A stretch of 64,000 bases of DNA. It comes from RGDT01 sp964630925. Its GTDB lineage: Bacteria; Planctomycetota; Planctomycetia; Gemmatales; Gemmataceae. Position 1 is the first letter of the stretch. The number at the start of each line of letters is the position of its first letter. Below, in pieces: positions 7,352 to 15,112 of the stretch. Below the pieces are notes generated by a model. That model did no database searches, was not told where the DNA came from, and worked only from the letters and a program-made list of their open reading frames with translations. The stretch spans positions 1-64,000 of the forward strand of contig CAZVZK010000037.1 of NCBI GenBank assembly GCA_964630925.1. The letters are read 5' to 3'. A program made the position numbers and the translations under genes.

Positions 7352-8611
7352 ATGGCAAAGCAGCCGAAACCGTGGTACTGGGGAGCCCGCGACGGGTGGT
7401 ACGTCACCGTCTCCGGCCAGCGGCACCACCTGGGGGGCCACCCCGCCGGGGAGCCGAAGCCGAAGAAGAGCAGGAAGACCAGCCAGTGGAGCCCGCCAGA
7501 GGCCGTCTCCGCGGCCTTCCGGCGGCTGCTGGACGGCAAGCCCGTCCAGGAGCTTCCCGCCGGGGGGGACACCGTCGTGGCGGTGCTGGACGACTTCATC
7601 ACCTGGGTGAAGGAGAACAAGGCCCCGCTCACCGCGAAGCGCTACGAGCAGTTCTGCCAGGGCTTCGTCCAGGCCTCCGACGGCGGGCTGAAGTTCGGCG
7701 CGCTGCCGGTGTCCAGGCTCACGTCGAAGCACGTCACGGCGTGGCTCAATTCGGAGGAGGGCTGGGGCCCGACGACGAAGAGGAACGCCATCACCGCGCT
7801 CAAGGCCGCCTTCAACTGGGCGACGGACAACCGCGGGCTGGAGAACAACCCCATCCGCCGGATGAAGAAGCCGGAGGCGGGCCGGCGGACGGACGTCGTC
7901 TCGCCCGGCGAGCTCGACGAGATGCTCGCGATGGTGCAGGGCCCGTTCCGCGACCTGCTCGTCGTCTCCTACGACTGCGGGGCGAGGCCGTTCGAAGTGA
8001 AGGACCTGGAGGCCCGGCACGTCGTCCTCGCCGGCTGCTGCGCCATGCTCCCCGCCGAGGAGGCCAAGGGCGGCATCCCCCGCACCTTCTTCTTCCCCAC
8101 CGAACGGTCGATGGAGGTGGTGAGTAGGCTGTGCAAGGAGAGGCCCGCAGGCCCGCTGTTCGCCAACACGAAGGGGAACAAGTGGACGGGCGACGCGGTC
8201 AAGTGCCGCTTCGAAGACCTGGAGGTGGATTTCGGGCTGGCGGAGATGAAGCGGAAGGGGGTCGAGCTGGACGTCTCCGAGGACGCCATCGCCAAGGTGC
8301 AGGAGACGCTCAATCCGGTCCGCAAGGGCAAGAACGGCGAGGTGCAGAAGAAGAAGTGGGAGCTGCGGAAGGAGGCCCGCCAGAAGCTCATCGCCTCGCA
8401 GGCCACGAAGTACGGCAGGCGCTTCAACATGTACGCCTTCCGCAGGGCCTTCATCACCCGGAAGATCATCGCCGGCGTCGACAGCCACGTCGTGGCCAAG
8501 CTTTCGGGCCATGCCAGCACGGCCATGATCGACCGTCATTACAGCCAGGTGGCGGCCGACCACAAGTTCATGCTGGAGCAGGCGAGGCGGGATATCGAGC
8601 CGAAGGGGTGA
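7352..8611 (+). CDS. Tyrosine-type site-specific recombinase
   Basis: A 419-residue integrase of a type common in planctomycete genomes (N terminus WYWGARDGWYVTVSG). A core-binding SAM-like domain spans about residues 75-170. The catalytic domain shows Arg I in YDCGARPFEVKDLEA (about 210), Arg II in MYAFRRAF (about 361, with Tyr replacing the first His of HxxR) and GHASTAMIDRHYSQV with the His and the Tyr nucleophile (about 386-397). A charged insert (KGKNGEVQKKKWELRKEARQ) lies before box II. No strong Shine-Dalgarno precedes the ATG. It is convergent with an excisionase gene at 8657 and heads the 8.6-13.9 kb module. Confidence 0.9.
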   Translation: MAKQPKPWYWGARDGWYVTVSGQRHHLGGHPAGEPKPKKSRKTSQWSPPEAVSAAFRRLLDGKPVQELPAGGDTVVAVLDDFITWVKENKAPLTAKRYEQFCQGFVQASDGGLKFGALPVSRLTSKHVTAWLNSEEGWGPTTKRNAITALKAAFNWATDNRGLENNPIRRMKKPEAGRRTDVVSPGELDEMLAMVQGPFRDLLVVSYDCGARPFEVKDLEARHVVLAGCCAMLPAEEAKGGIPRTFFFPTERSMEVVSRLCKERPAGPLFANTKGNKWTGDAVKCRFEDLEVDFGLAEMKRKGVELDVSEDAIAKVQETLNPVRKGKNGEVQKKKWELRKEARQKLIASQATKYGRRFNMYAFRRAFITRKIIAGVDSHVVAKLSGHASTAMIDRHYSQVAADHKFMLEQARRDIEPKG

Positions 8612-8615
8612 CGGG

Positions 8616-8650
8616 AAAAAGGGCGAGGCCCGGGCGGTCCCCCAGGCCTC
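8616..8650 (-). terminator. Rho-independent terminator of the leftward operon
   Basis: A hairpin with 10-bp arms (8625-8634 and 8641-8650, one G-T pair) and a 6-base loop is followed on the minus strand by a short GC spacer and TTTTT (8616-8620). It sits directly after the stop of the minus-strand gene at 8657. Confidence 0.7.
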
Positions 8651-8656
8651 TTGGGC

Positions 8657-8935
8657 TCAATCCAGCGACAGGTTCCGTAGCTTGGCCGGCATCGCCGGGC
8701 CGGGCGCCGCCGGCCCCCCGCCGCCCGCCTCGACCGTCACACTCCGCCTGTACTCCTCGATGGCGTCAACAGGTATCCGTATGACGCCCCGGCGCAGACC
8801 GTGCCGTTCGTGGCGCAGCCGGTGCGTGCGGCAGAGGCCCCGGACGGTCGATTCGGACACGCTCAACGCCGTCGCCGCCTCGGCTATGGTCAAGAGGCGC
8901 GGCCCCTCGGGCGGGCCGCGCGGGACGGTAGACAC
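8657..8935 (-). CDS. Excisionase-family HTH protein
   Basis: GTG at 8935 is chosen because AGGAGG lies six bases upstream. A longer TTG start would overlap that site. The 92-residue product holds an HTH_17/excisionase domain: LLTIAEAATALSVSESTVRG, then RHERHGLRRGVIRIPVDAIEEYRRS, the typical recognition-helix-to-wing pattern. It is expected to bind DNA as the recombination directionality factor of the integrase at 7352-8611, with which it converges. It is the last gene of the leftward operon and is followed by a terminator. Confidence 0.75.
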   Translation of the reverse strand: MSTVPRGPPEGPRLLTIAEAATALSVSESTVRGLCRTHRLRHERHGLRRGVIRIPVDAIEEYRRSVTVEAGGGGPAAPGPAMPAKLRNLSLD

Positions 8936-8965
8936 GTCGCACCTCCTCAATGGGCGATCTCCGTC

Positions 8966-9328
8966 TCACGCGCGCCCCGCGCCCGTGGCCACCGCACGCT
9001 CCAGCGCCCGGCGCTTCCTGCGGGGCATGGCCGGCAGCTTCTCCAGGAAGTACGCCATCATGCCGCGGTCGCGCTCGTACTCCGGCCCCTCCGTCGCCGT
9101 CCCGTACCCCGCCGCGGCCGCATCGGACAGCAGGCAGTCGAAGAACGACCGGGCCGGGCTGTCCTCCACGCGGGCCTTGGCCATGTTCCGGGGGGCGCTG
9201 TGCAGCACCAGCGCGAGGCGGGCCGCGGTCGCCTTGATGCCGGCCATCCACAGCAGCCGGCCGGTCATCACGTTCGCCTCCTCCACCGCCACGGCGGACA
9301 CCCGCCGCCTCTTCTTCTTGGCTTGCAC
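8966..9328 (-). CDS. Hypothetical 120-aa protein of the mobile module
   Basis: GTG at 9328 has GGAGGG upstream, so the longer frame to 9535 is not used. The product starts with a Lys/Arg run (QAKKKRRR) and continues as helices (VSAVAVEEANVMTGRLLWMAGIKATAARLALVLH). It ends with another basic segment (MPRRKRRALERAVA). The two basic ends suggest nucleic-acid contact, but no domain is recognised. It lies between an excisionase and two small proteins in the same orientation, so it is probably part of the same transcript. Confidence 0.6.
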   Translation of the reverse strand: MQAKKKRRRVSAVAVEEANVMTGRLLWMAGIKATAARLALVLHSAPRNMAKARVEDSPARSFFDCLLSDAAAAGYGTATEGPEYERDRGMMAYFLEKLPAMPRRKRRALERAVATGAGRA

Positions 9329-9351
9329 GCTTCGACCCTCCAGTTGGTTCC

Positions 9352-9564
9352 TCACATCCCCAGCAGGGCCAAAGCCCCCCGCACCAGCGCCACCGTCAGC
9401 AGCAGGCCCGCGGCGTGGGCGAGGGCGAGGTGGCGCCAGGGCGGGCGCCACCAGCCGTGCTCCCCCGCCCGGTGGGCGGCCCAGCACATCGCCGACGAGG
9501 CGACGAAAAGGCAGAGCAGCGTCAGCCACATCCACCGGGGGCCGCCCAGGGCGGTTTCGATCAC
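9352..9564 (-). CDS. Small membrane protein, 70 aa
   Basis: GTG at 9564 overlaps the TGA of the upstream gene (9561-9563), a translational-coupling arrangement. The protein has two predicted membrane spans (MWLTLLCLFVASSAMCWAA and LALAHAAGLLLTVALVRGALALL) joined by a Trp/His-rich loop (HRAGEHGWWRPPWRH). Function unknown. Its place in the operon suggests an accessory role in transfer or surface functions. Confidence 0.6.
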   Translation of the reverse strand: MIETALGGPRWMWLTLLCLFVASSAMCWAAHRAGEHGWWRPPWRHLALAHAAGLLLTVALVRGALALLGM

Positions 9565-9839
9565 GCCGTCGCCCCGCCGGCGGCCGCCGCGGCCGGCGGG
9601 GCGAGGGCGCGGGCCGGCTGCGCGGGCTTCTTCGGCTCCTCCTGCGGGGCCGCCTTCGCGCCCTCCTCCGCCTTGATCAGGGCGGCGATGTGGGGCGCGC
9701 ACACGGCGCCGTTGTAGCCGCCGTCGGAGCCGACCACGAAGATCGGCGGGCGCTTCTCCTTGACGCGGCCGTCCGGCGGCTCGATGCACAGCGGGCAGGC
9801 GTCCGCCAGCCCCAGGATGCGGAACTCCCTCGAATTCAT
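9561..9839 (-). CDS. Small CxxC protein, 92 aa
   Basis: Starts MNSREFRILGL and contains CPLCIEP near residue 15 and C-A-P-H near residue 48, a spacing that could bind one zinc. The last 35 residues are Ala/Pro-rich (PKKPAQPARALAPPAAAAAGG) and probably disordered. A decent upstream purine run (GGAGAGACG) supports the ATG. It overlaps the next gene by 4 bases. No function assigned. Confidence 0.6.
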   Translation of the reverse strand: MNSREFRILGLADACPLCIEPPDGRVKEKRPPIFVVGSDGGYNGAVCAPHIAALIKAEEGAKAAPQEEPKKPAQPARALAPPAAAAAGGATA

Positions 9840-9864
9840 GGCTCGTCTCTCCTGTCGCGGTTAC

Positions 9865-10629
9865 TCATCCCCTCCAGGCCTTCCTCGCCTCGCGGAGCTT
9901 CCGCTTCAACGAGTCCGGCCCGTCTTCCTTCTCCTCGCACCAGCGTGGGTCGCATCTCGTGCGGTTGTAGTGGAGGGCCAATCTCCAGGCACGCGCCTCG
10001 TCGCCGCGCGTCAGACTCAGGATCTTCAGCATGGCGACGAAGCATGCCGATGAGCCCCCGTGCCCCTGCCGGCTCTCGTCGATCCGCTCCACGTACCGCA
10101 GCGCCGCTCCCTCTCCTGGCTCGCTGGCGGGCATCACCCGTGCGGCCGCACGCCGCTTCCTCTCGCGTGTCCAGGCGATCCTGGCCACCGGGAGCTCGGC
10201 CAGCGGGCGCAGCTGGCCGAGGAGCTCGTACGCGCCGTCTTCGGTCCGGCCCTCGATCACCTCGATGCCGCCGTCGGTGCGGATGTCGATCGGCTCGCCC
10301 TTGACGCGGACCTGGTTCCTCAGCAGGACGCCCACGCGCTTGCGGTACCCGAGGTGGATGCCCCCCCGTGGGGTCTTCACCTTGTGCGGCGTGTCGCCGC
10401 ACTCCGCCAGCACGAGCCCCGCCTTCACCGGGTCGTCGCAGTCGAACAACGCCATGCCCGTCGTGACGATGGCCACGTTCAGGCCGGGCCGCGCGAACAT
10501 CTCCGCCACCTGCTCCCTCGTCGGGAGCCGCATCTGCCAGAGCTTCCACCTCACCGCCGGGACCTTCCCGCGGCACGGGACCGGGGCGAAGCCGAGCTCC
10601 AGCGCGCGGAGGGCGGTGTCGAGGCTCAT
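9865..10629 (-). CDS. Bifunctional DNA primase/polymerase (AEP) domain protein
   Basis: I start at ATG 10629 (MSLDTALRALELGFAPVP); the frame is open to 10725. The 254 residues match the prim-pol N-terminal domain found in plasmids and integrative elements: PVPCRGKVPAVRWKLWQ, ARPGLNVAIVTTG, the catalytic LFDCDDP (residues about 75-81) and TPRGGIHLGYR with the conserved His. The C-terminal part contains a helical region (GGSSACFVAMLKILSLTRGDEARAWRLALHYN). It would prime or replicate the mobile element. There is no helicase in the same ORF, so a partner helicase would come from the host. Confidence 0.78.
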   Translation of the reverse strand: MSLDTALRALELGFAPVPCRGKVPAVRWKLWQMRLPTREQVAEMFARPGLNVAIVTTGMALFDCDDPVKAGLVLAECGDTPHKVKTPRGGIHLGYRKRVGVLLRNQVRVKGEPIDIRTDGGIEVIEGRTEDGAYELLGQLRPLAELPVARIAWTRERKRRAAARVMPASEPGEGAALRYVERIDESRQGHGGSSACFVAMLKILSLTRGDEARAWRLALHYNRTRCDPRWCEEKEDGPDSLKRKLREARKAWRG

Positions 10630-10649
10630 CGCCCGGCAGTATGCCACGC

Positions 10650-10823
10650 TCAGCGCTGTAGCGAGTTCCAGAGCCACATCGCGAAGAGGATCGCGACGAT
10701 GGCCTGCGCCACGCGCCAGCCCCACGACGGCGCGGCATCGCCCTCCTCGGCGGCCTTCCGGCGGCGGAGCTCCTCGTCGGCCGCGCCCAGCAGCTGCCGG
10801 CGCAGGCGCTCCAGGTCGTCCAT
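10650..10823 (-). CDS. Small single-span membrane protein, 57 aa
   Basis: ATG at 10823 is preceded by GAGAAAGGGG. A GTG nine bases upstream is too close to that site. A charged helical N terminus (MDDLERLRRQLLGAADEELRRRKAAEEG) is followed by one membrane span (VAQAIVAILFAMWLW). Orientation and spacing place it in the leftward operon. Function unknown. Confidence 0.5.
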   Translation of the reverse strand: MDDLERLRRQLLGAADEELRRRKAAEEGDAAPSWGWRVAQAIVAILFAMWLWNSLQR

Positions 10824-10855
10824 CTCGTTCACCCCTTTCTCCCGTGCTCTTCTTC

Positions 10856-10990
10856 TCACTTCACCATCGCGGACGCGCCGTAGCAGGCGGCCACGACGGC
10901 CACGATCACCAGGGCGATCACCAGCAGCCCGCCGACCACCTGGCCGCAGCCCTTGCCGAAGTGGTTCTCGTCGCCCGTCCAATCGCTCAT
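10856..10990 (-). CDS. Small single-span membrane protein, 44 aa
   Basis: ATG at 10990 has GGAGGG six bases upstream, strong support for such a short gene. The sequence is MSDWTGDENHFGKGCG followed by one long hydrophobic span (VVGGLLVIALVIVAVVAACY). Mobile elements often carry such peptides near their transfer genes. The role is unknown. Confidence 0.5.
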   Translation of the reverse strand: MSDWTGDENHFGKGCGQVVGGLLVIALVIVAVVAACYGASAMVK

Positions 10991-11186
10991 CCGATCCCTC
11001 CCCGGTACGGAAGTCCCGTGTCGCGGAACCTGTCGCACAACCCGTGTCGCTCAAGCCGTCGCGGATGGTGTCGCGGAAGCCCGTGCCTTCCGCGACACCC
11101 GCGGGCCGCCACTGCTCACCCGGCTCTCGTCTTTCGTCGCTGGCCGCTCCTCAAGACTCCACCCGTGCTCGCACCGGCCCCGGCCC

Positions 11187-11772
11187 TCACAGCCTCACCG
11201 CCTCCCCGGCATGGTCCACCCACGGCCCGCCGGCCCGCAGCCTGTCGAACGTCGTGAACAGCGCCTTGTCGGCCACGCCCGCGGCGTCCTTGCGGAGCCT
11301 GTGCATCCGCTCCTCCGCGTGCGTGATGACGAGGATGAACACGTCCTGGCCGTCGTAGGTCTGCCACTTGGCGCGCATCTGCTTCCGGCTCATGCGGCTG
11401 TTGTCCACCTCGACGGCGCACTCCCTGCCGCCGATCCTCGCCAAGCCGTCGGGCCTCGCCTTGCCGAGCGTGACGCCCGTCTCGATGCGGTGCCCGAGGA
11501 GGAGCTCGGCGTCCGTGACGTGGACCTGGTGGAGCTCCTCACCCTCCCGCGGGCGTCGTCCGTAGCAGACCTCGGGCCTGCCGGTCTCGCGCCGCTGCAC
11601 CATGCACACGGCCTTGACCTTCTTCCGCTTCCGCATCCTCACGAGCCATCGGCTGGCCTTCTTGCGCCCCGTCTCCACCGTTCCGCCGCCGAAGAACCGG
11701 CAGGCGATCTGGGCGGTGGTGGCGGTGAGTCGCCCGAGGAAGTCGAGGATGGCGGCCCGTCGCCCTCTCCAT
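11187..11772 (-). CDS. Replication-relaxation family protein, start unclear
   Basis: The product reads AAILDFLGRLTATTAQIACRFFGG...RKKASRWLVRMRKR (winged helix), then VHVTDAELLLGHRIETG and a nuclease-like core (ECAVEVDNSRMSRKQMRAKW, QDVFILVITHAEER). It matches the replication-relaxation family and resembles the gene at 23645-24283 in plan. The coding frame has no ATG/GTG/TTG near its N terminus. An ATG with GGAGG upstream (11772) is one base out of frame, so I suspect a 1-base indel at about 11757-11770 or a non-standard start. It partly overlaps the 3' end of the VirD4-like gene. Confidence 0.6.
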
Positions 11773-12984
11773 CCTCCTCCGCCGGCCGGTACTCCGGCCG
11801 CCTGTGCACTCGTGACAGCACCTCCTTCAGCTTGGCCTCGCGGAGGCCGGGCCAGTCCGGCCACGGCGACTCCAAGAGAGGCACGTACTCCTTGATCACG
11901 CCGTCCGCCGTCCGCACATACCGCCATCCCGGCGCCAACCCGGTGATCTCGGCGGTCAGCTTCGCGATCCGCTCCGCGCGGCTCTCGTCGCTGGGCGGCA
12001 TGCCCGCCTCCAGGTCGATGGCCGCCCTCCTCGCCACGTCGTGGCTCGGCAGGCGGAAATACTCGCGTCGATGGGCGGCGCCGGTCACCGCCTCGTTGCC
12101 GCCCGGGAAGTCCCTGACGCCCTGGTCGAGCAGCGTCAGGAAGAGCTGGTTCTTGGATTCCTCGGAAAGGATCCGCTGCTCTACGCGGCCGTATAGTGAA
12201 CAATTGAGGACTTCATCGATCCAGATCATCACGGGCGGGTGCGGCCTGCGCCGGCGTCTGACGTACTCCACCGTCTTCAGCACGATGGCGCCGTACAGCG
12301 CCTGCATCGTCGGGTCGCCCACGTCCCCGCCCCGCTCGACGATCAGGATGCCCTTCCTGTCGAGGAAGCCGCCGAGGTCGAAGCCGCCGCGCGACCACAC
12401 CCGGAACGCTGGTGGCCCGAAGGCCTCGTTGATCAGCCGCGAGGCCGACCCCACCTCCGCACGCAGAGCCCTGGGGCTGAGCTTCTCCAGCGCCCGGAAC
12501 TTGGCCCGCACCTCGCCCAGCCGGCAATTCGACACCAGCCGCTGGAACGCTTCGCAGCCTGGAGTGAAGCCGAACCTCAGAAGCGCCAGCGGCACCCGTT
12601 CCTTGCCGGCCAGGAACAACCAGACCAAATTGGTCACCCACTCGCCGAGCAACGGCGTCGAGGCCAGCGAGTCCGAGTCCCTCCGCCTCAACAGGATGGC
12701 CACAAAGGCCTCCAGCTTCATCTGGTTCTCTTGCTCGCGCTTCGCCGGGCTCGGGTGGGCGGACGGCGTCAGCAGCTCGAAGCCGAACGTGTGATCCAGG
12801 TCGCTCAGGTTGGCGTGGAGGATCCGCCGCTCGTCGCAGTGGACCACCGCCGCCTCGGCCAGGGACCGGGAATGCGGATCCAGGATGATCCCCGCCCCTT
12901 CCCACTCGGTGGCGGCCCGCGCGGCAGACAGCGTCTTCCCATCCGGGTGGCCCCGAGGACCATCCGATTGCAGATGTCGGCCAT
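11639..12984 (-). pseudogene. VirD4/TraG-like coupling ATPase, frameshift in Walker A
   Basis: ATG at 12984 begins MADICNRMVLGATRMG. One base is then missing: the DNA reads ATGGGAAGACGC where ATGGGNAAGACG would give the P-loop GATRMGKT. Restoring one base gives KTLSAARAATEWEGAGIILD joined to the long downstream frame (12847-11639) with HCDERRILHANLSDLDHTFGF and the Walker B region VMIWIDEV. The family is a type IV coupling/conjugation ATPase that pumps DNA through a transfer channel. As written, the protein is split and inactive. Sequencing error in a G-run is possible. The extreme C terminus beyond about 11770 is probably also out of frame. Confidence 0.7.
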
Positions 12985-12986
12985 AT

Positions 12987-13325
12987 TCACCCCATCACGT
13001 CGTGGATCTTCTTCAGGTAACGCCCCTTGGCCAGGGCCTTGGCGGACCTCAGCTCCGCCTCGTCCAGGCCCGCAGCCTCCAGCATCGCCAGCGTCGCCAC
13101 GTACTCGGCACGGACCGCCTGCAGGGCGTCCTTCTTCGGCTCGGGCGCTCCGGCCAGCAGATGCCACAGCCCTCGCAGCATCCAGCCCAAGCCCCCGAGC
13201 ATTCCCGGGGCCGCCCGCCCTCCCGCCGCGGCCCCGGAGTACACCGCGAGGCCGAAGAGCCTCAGCAGCACCCACACGACGGCCAGCAGGATCAGGAGGC
13301 CCCAGACCGCGAAGACCGCGTTCAC
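12987..13325 (-). CDS. Membrane-anchored 112-aa protein
   Basis: The ATG at 13325 opens with one membrane span (AVFAVWGLLILLAVVWVLLRLFGLAVY), then a Gly/Ala linker and a second weaker hydrophobic stretch. A helical, charged C-terminal domain follows (PEPKKDALQAVRAEYVATLAMLEAAGLDEAELRSAKALAKG). Its stop is 2 bases from the start of the VirD4-like gene. This suggests an operon in which it could be a membrane partner of the coupling ATPase. I recognise no family. Confidence 0.6.
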   Translation of the reverse strand: MNAVFAVWGLLILLAVVWVLLRLFGLAVYSGAAAGGRAAPGMLGGLGWMLRGLWHLLAGAPEPKKDALQAVRAEYVATLAMLEAAGLDEAELRSAKALAKGRYLKKIHDVMG

Positions 13326-13329
13326 GTCC

Positions 13330-13695
13330 TCACCTGCCCTTGGCGTGAAGGTAGAGGAGGAGCCACAGGGCGCCGATGCCGAGCACGATCTTGATGACCC
13401 AGCCGCCCAGCCACTGCACGCCCTCGTCCTTCCCCATGGTCTGCGCGCCCGAGATGATCGGGCTGAGGAAAAACAGGCCGATGATGTGGGCGGGGAAGAA
13501 GCAGAACGCCAGGAGCTGCTGGAGACCCGAGAGCCGGCTGTAGCCGTAGGCCACGAAGATCCCGGCCACCAGGTACCCGATGAAGAGGTAGAACCACTCC
13601 TTGGGCGTGGGCTGGACGGGCGGCCCGGCCTGGGCGAACGCCGGGGAGGCCCAGAGGGCCAGCCCCAGCAGGGCGAGGGTGTTGATGATGCGCAG
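13330..13695 (-). CDS. Exported multi-span membrane protein, possible CTG start
   Basis: A signal peptide (RIINTLALLGLALWASPAFA, cleavage after AFA) begins right after a CTG codon at 13695. AAGGAGG lies at the right distance upstream, and no ATG/GTG/TTG exists in frame near it. The mature part has three hydrophobic spans (FYLFIGYLVAGIFVAY, LLAFCFFPAHIIGLFFLSPIIS, WVIKIVLGIGALWLLLYL). The layout resembles small pilin or channel components of type IV secretion, but that is inference. It sits 4 bases before the next membrane gene. Confidence 0.5.
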   Translation of the reverse strand: MRIINTLALLGLALWASPAFAQAGPPVQPTPKEWFYLFIGYLVAGIFVAYGYSRLSGLQQLLAFCFFPAHIIGLFFLSPIISGAQTMGKDEGVQWLGGWVIKIVLGIGALWLLLYLHAKGR

Positions 13696-13742
13696 AGTCT
13701 CCTCCTTCCCGCCCGGAGGGCGGGTTCTTGGGGTAACCGGGA

Positions 13743-13895
13743 TCAAACGGGGAGGGCGATCTTCAGCGTCTCCGAGAAATTCACCGTCCCGCGCATGTCC
13801 GACTCCGCCTGTAGATCGGCGAAGAAGCAGGGCCGCTGGACGGCCTGGGCCGCCTCCCCCAGGCGGGCGTAGCAGGGGAAGCGGGCCCCGGGCAC
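13743..13895 (-). CDS. Short ORF, maybe remnant of a larger gene
   Basis: A 50-codon frame with coding-like composition (VPGARFPCYARLGEAAQAVQ ... SETLKIALPV) starts at GTG 13895 without a Shine-Dalgarno. A stop lies a few codons upstream. It could be the tail of a gene cut at the edge of the mobile module near 13.9 kb. Nothing is recognised between 13896 and 14025. Confidence 0.3.
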   Translation of the reverse strand: MPGARFPCYARLGEAAQAVQRPCFFADLQAESDMRGTVNFSETLKIALPV

Positions 13896-14025
13896 CGCGT
13901 CGTTGCTGAGCCGGCATCAGGCAGGCCCCCCCCGCCTACCAAGTGGGTACGGGGTCAGCTGGAAGGCGGGCGCACTTATCGGCGAGATCCCGGAAGTGCC
14001 GGCGGACGGGCCTCGGGGCGGGTGC

Positions 14026-14883
14026 TCACCTCTCGCCGCCACGGATCTCCAGGCCACAAGGAAGGAGGTGGAAGTAGAGCCCGGCAAGGGCGGGGGAGAG
14101 GTCCGCCCCGCGGCAGGCGGCGTCCGCCGCGGCCAGGTGGAGCTCCATCCGCGCCCCGCGAGCCCGAACGGCGAACGCGACGGCGGCGGCCCCCCCGTCA
14201 GGCCGCACGCTGGCCCGGAGCTTCGTACGCGGGGCGTCAAGCGAAATGGCCTGCCCGGGCCCCACCCGAGCGAGGAGGGGGCGTTCCCGCTCCAGGGCCT
14301 GCTGTTGCCATTCCCTGAGCGCAGGGAGGAGGGCGCCCTCTCGGGAGCGTTCCTCGAGCCACTGATCGAGGGCGGCGAGCTGGCCGAGGAAGTGCGCGTC
14401 GTACGCGCGCCGGGCCGCCTCGGCCGCTCGCCCTACGGCGGCCGAGGCTCCGGGGCAGTCCTCTGCTTGGCCGGGGGCGGGCCCTGGAAAGAGCCAGCCC
14501 ATGCAGCCGCGGGCTGCTCTCCGCCGCTCGTGTATCGGTCCGGTGCCGGGCGGCGCGGCCTCGGCCCAAGGCCGGACCGGAGGGGGCGGCTCGAGGGCCA
14601 GCGTGGCGAGGTGGGCATGCAGGATTTCGCACAGCGAGTGCGGGGGGCGTTCGACGCGGCCCTGTTCCTGCCGCCCGTCCCGGTCTCGCCATTGCAAGCC
14701 GCCCTCCTGGTCGAAGGCGAACTGCACGGACTCCGTGCCGAGCCGGCGCACGAGGGCCTCGGCGAAGCCCCGGACGGCTTCCCGATCCGCCCCGGATACG
14801 TCGCCCAAGGCCAGGGGGAAGCGGAGCCCCCTGATCGGCTCCCAGGGGCCTGGTGCCGGCGCTCCTGATTCTGCTGCGTTCAT
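14026..14883 (-). CDS. Hypothetical 285-aa protein
   Basis: Starts MNAAESGAPAPGPWEPIRGL; a TAGGGT -10-like box ends nine bases upstream. The sequence is Ala/Arg/Leu-rich with long helices in the middle (VGRAAEAARRAYDAHFLGQLAALDQWLEER). The C-terminal half is beta-like (KLRASVRPDGGAAAVAFAVR). No signal peptide, membrane span or known motif is visible. It is downstream of, and on the same strand as, the kinase gene, across a 229-base gap (14884-15112) in which I see nothing else. Confidence 0.55.
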   Translation of the reverse strand: MNAAESGAPAPGPWEPIRGLRFPLALGDVSGADREAVRGFAEALVRRLGTESVQFAFDQEGGLQWRDRDGRQEQGRVERPPHSLCEILHAHLATLALEPPPPVRPWAEAAPPGTGPIHERRRAARGCMGWLFPGPAPGQAEDCPGASAAVGRAAEAARRAYDAHFLGQLAALDQWLEERSREGALLPALREWQQQALERERPLLARVGPGQAISLDAPRTKLRASVRPDGGAAAVAFAVRARGARMELHLAAADAACRGADLSPALAGLYFHLLPCGLEIRGGER

Positions 14884-15112
14884 CGCGCGACAACCCTACC
14901 GAGCGCACGGCCCTGCACGCAAGCGATCCACCTCGTGAAAGGGGACGGTGGCCGGGATGCCGCCCTTCGCCGCACCCCGCCGTGGGCAGCCGGCGAATCA
15001 TCATGCCGGCCGTTTCAGCGGTGGCGACACGCCACGGGACATGGGCGCGTGGAGGCCGGAGACGCCCCGGGCCGACGTTCCTGCGTCCCGCCGGGCCGCC
15101 CGGCCGGCACCG

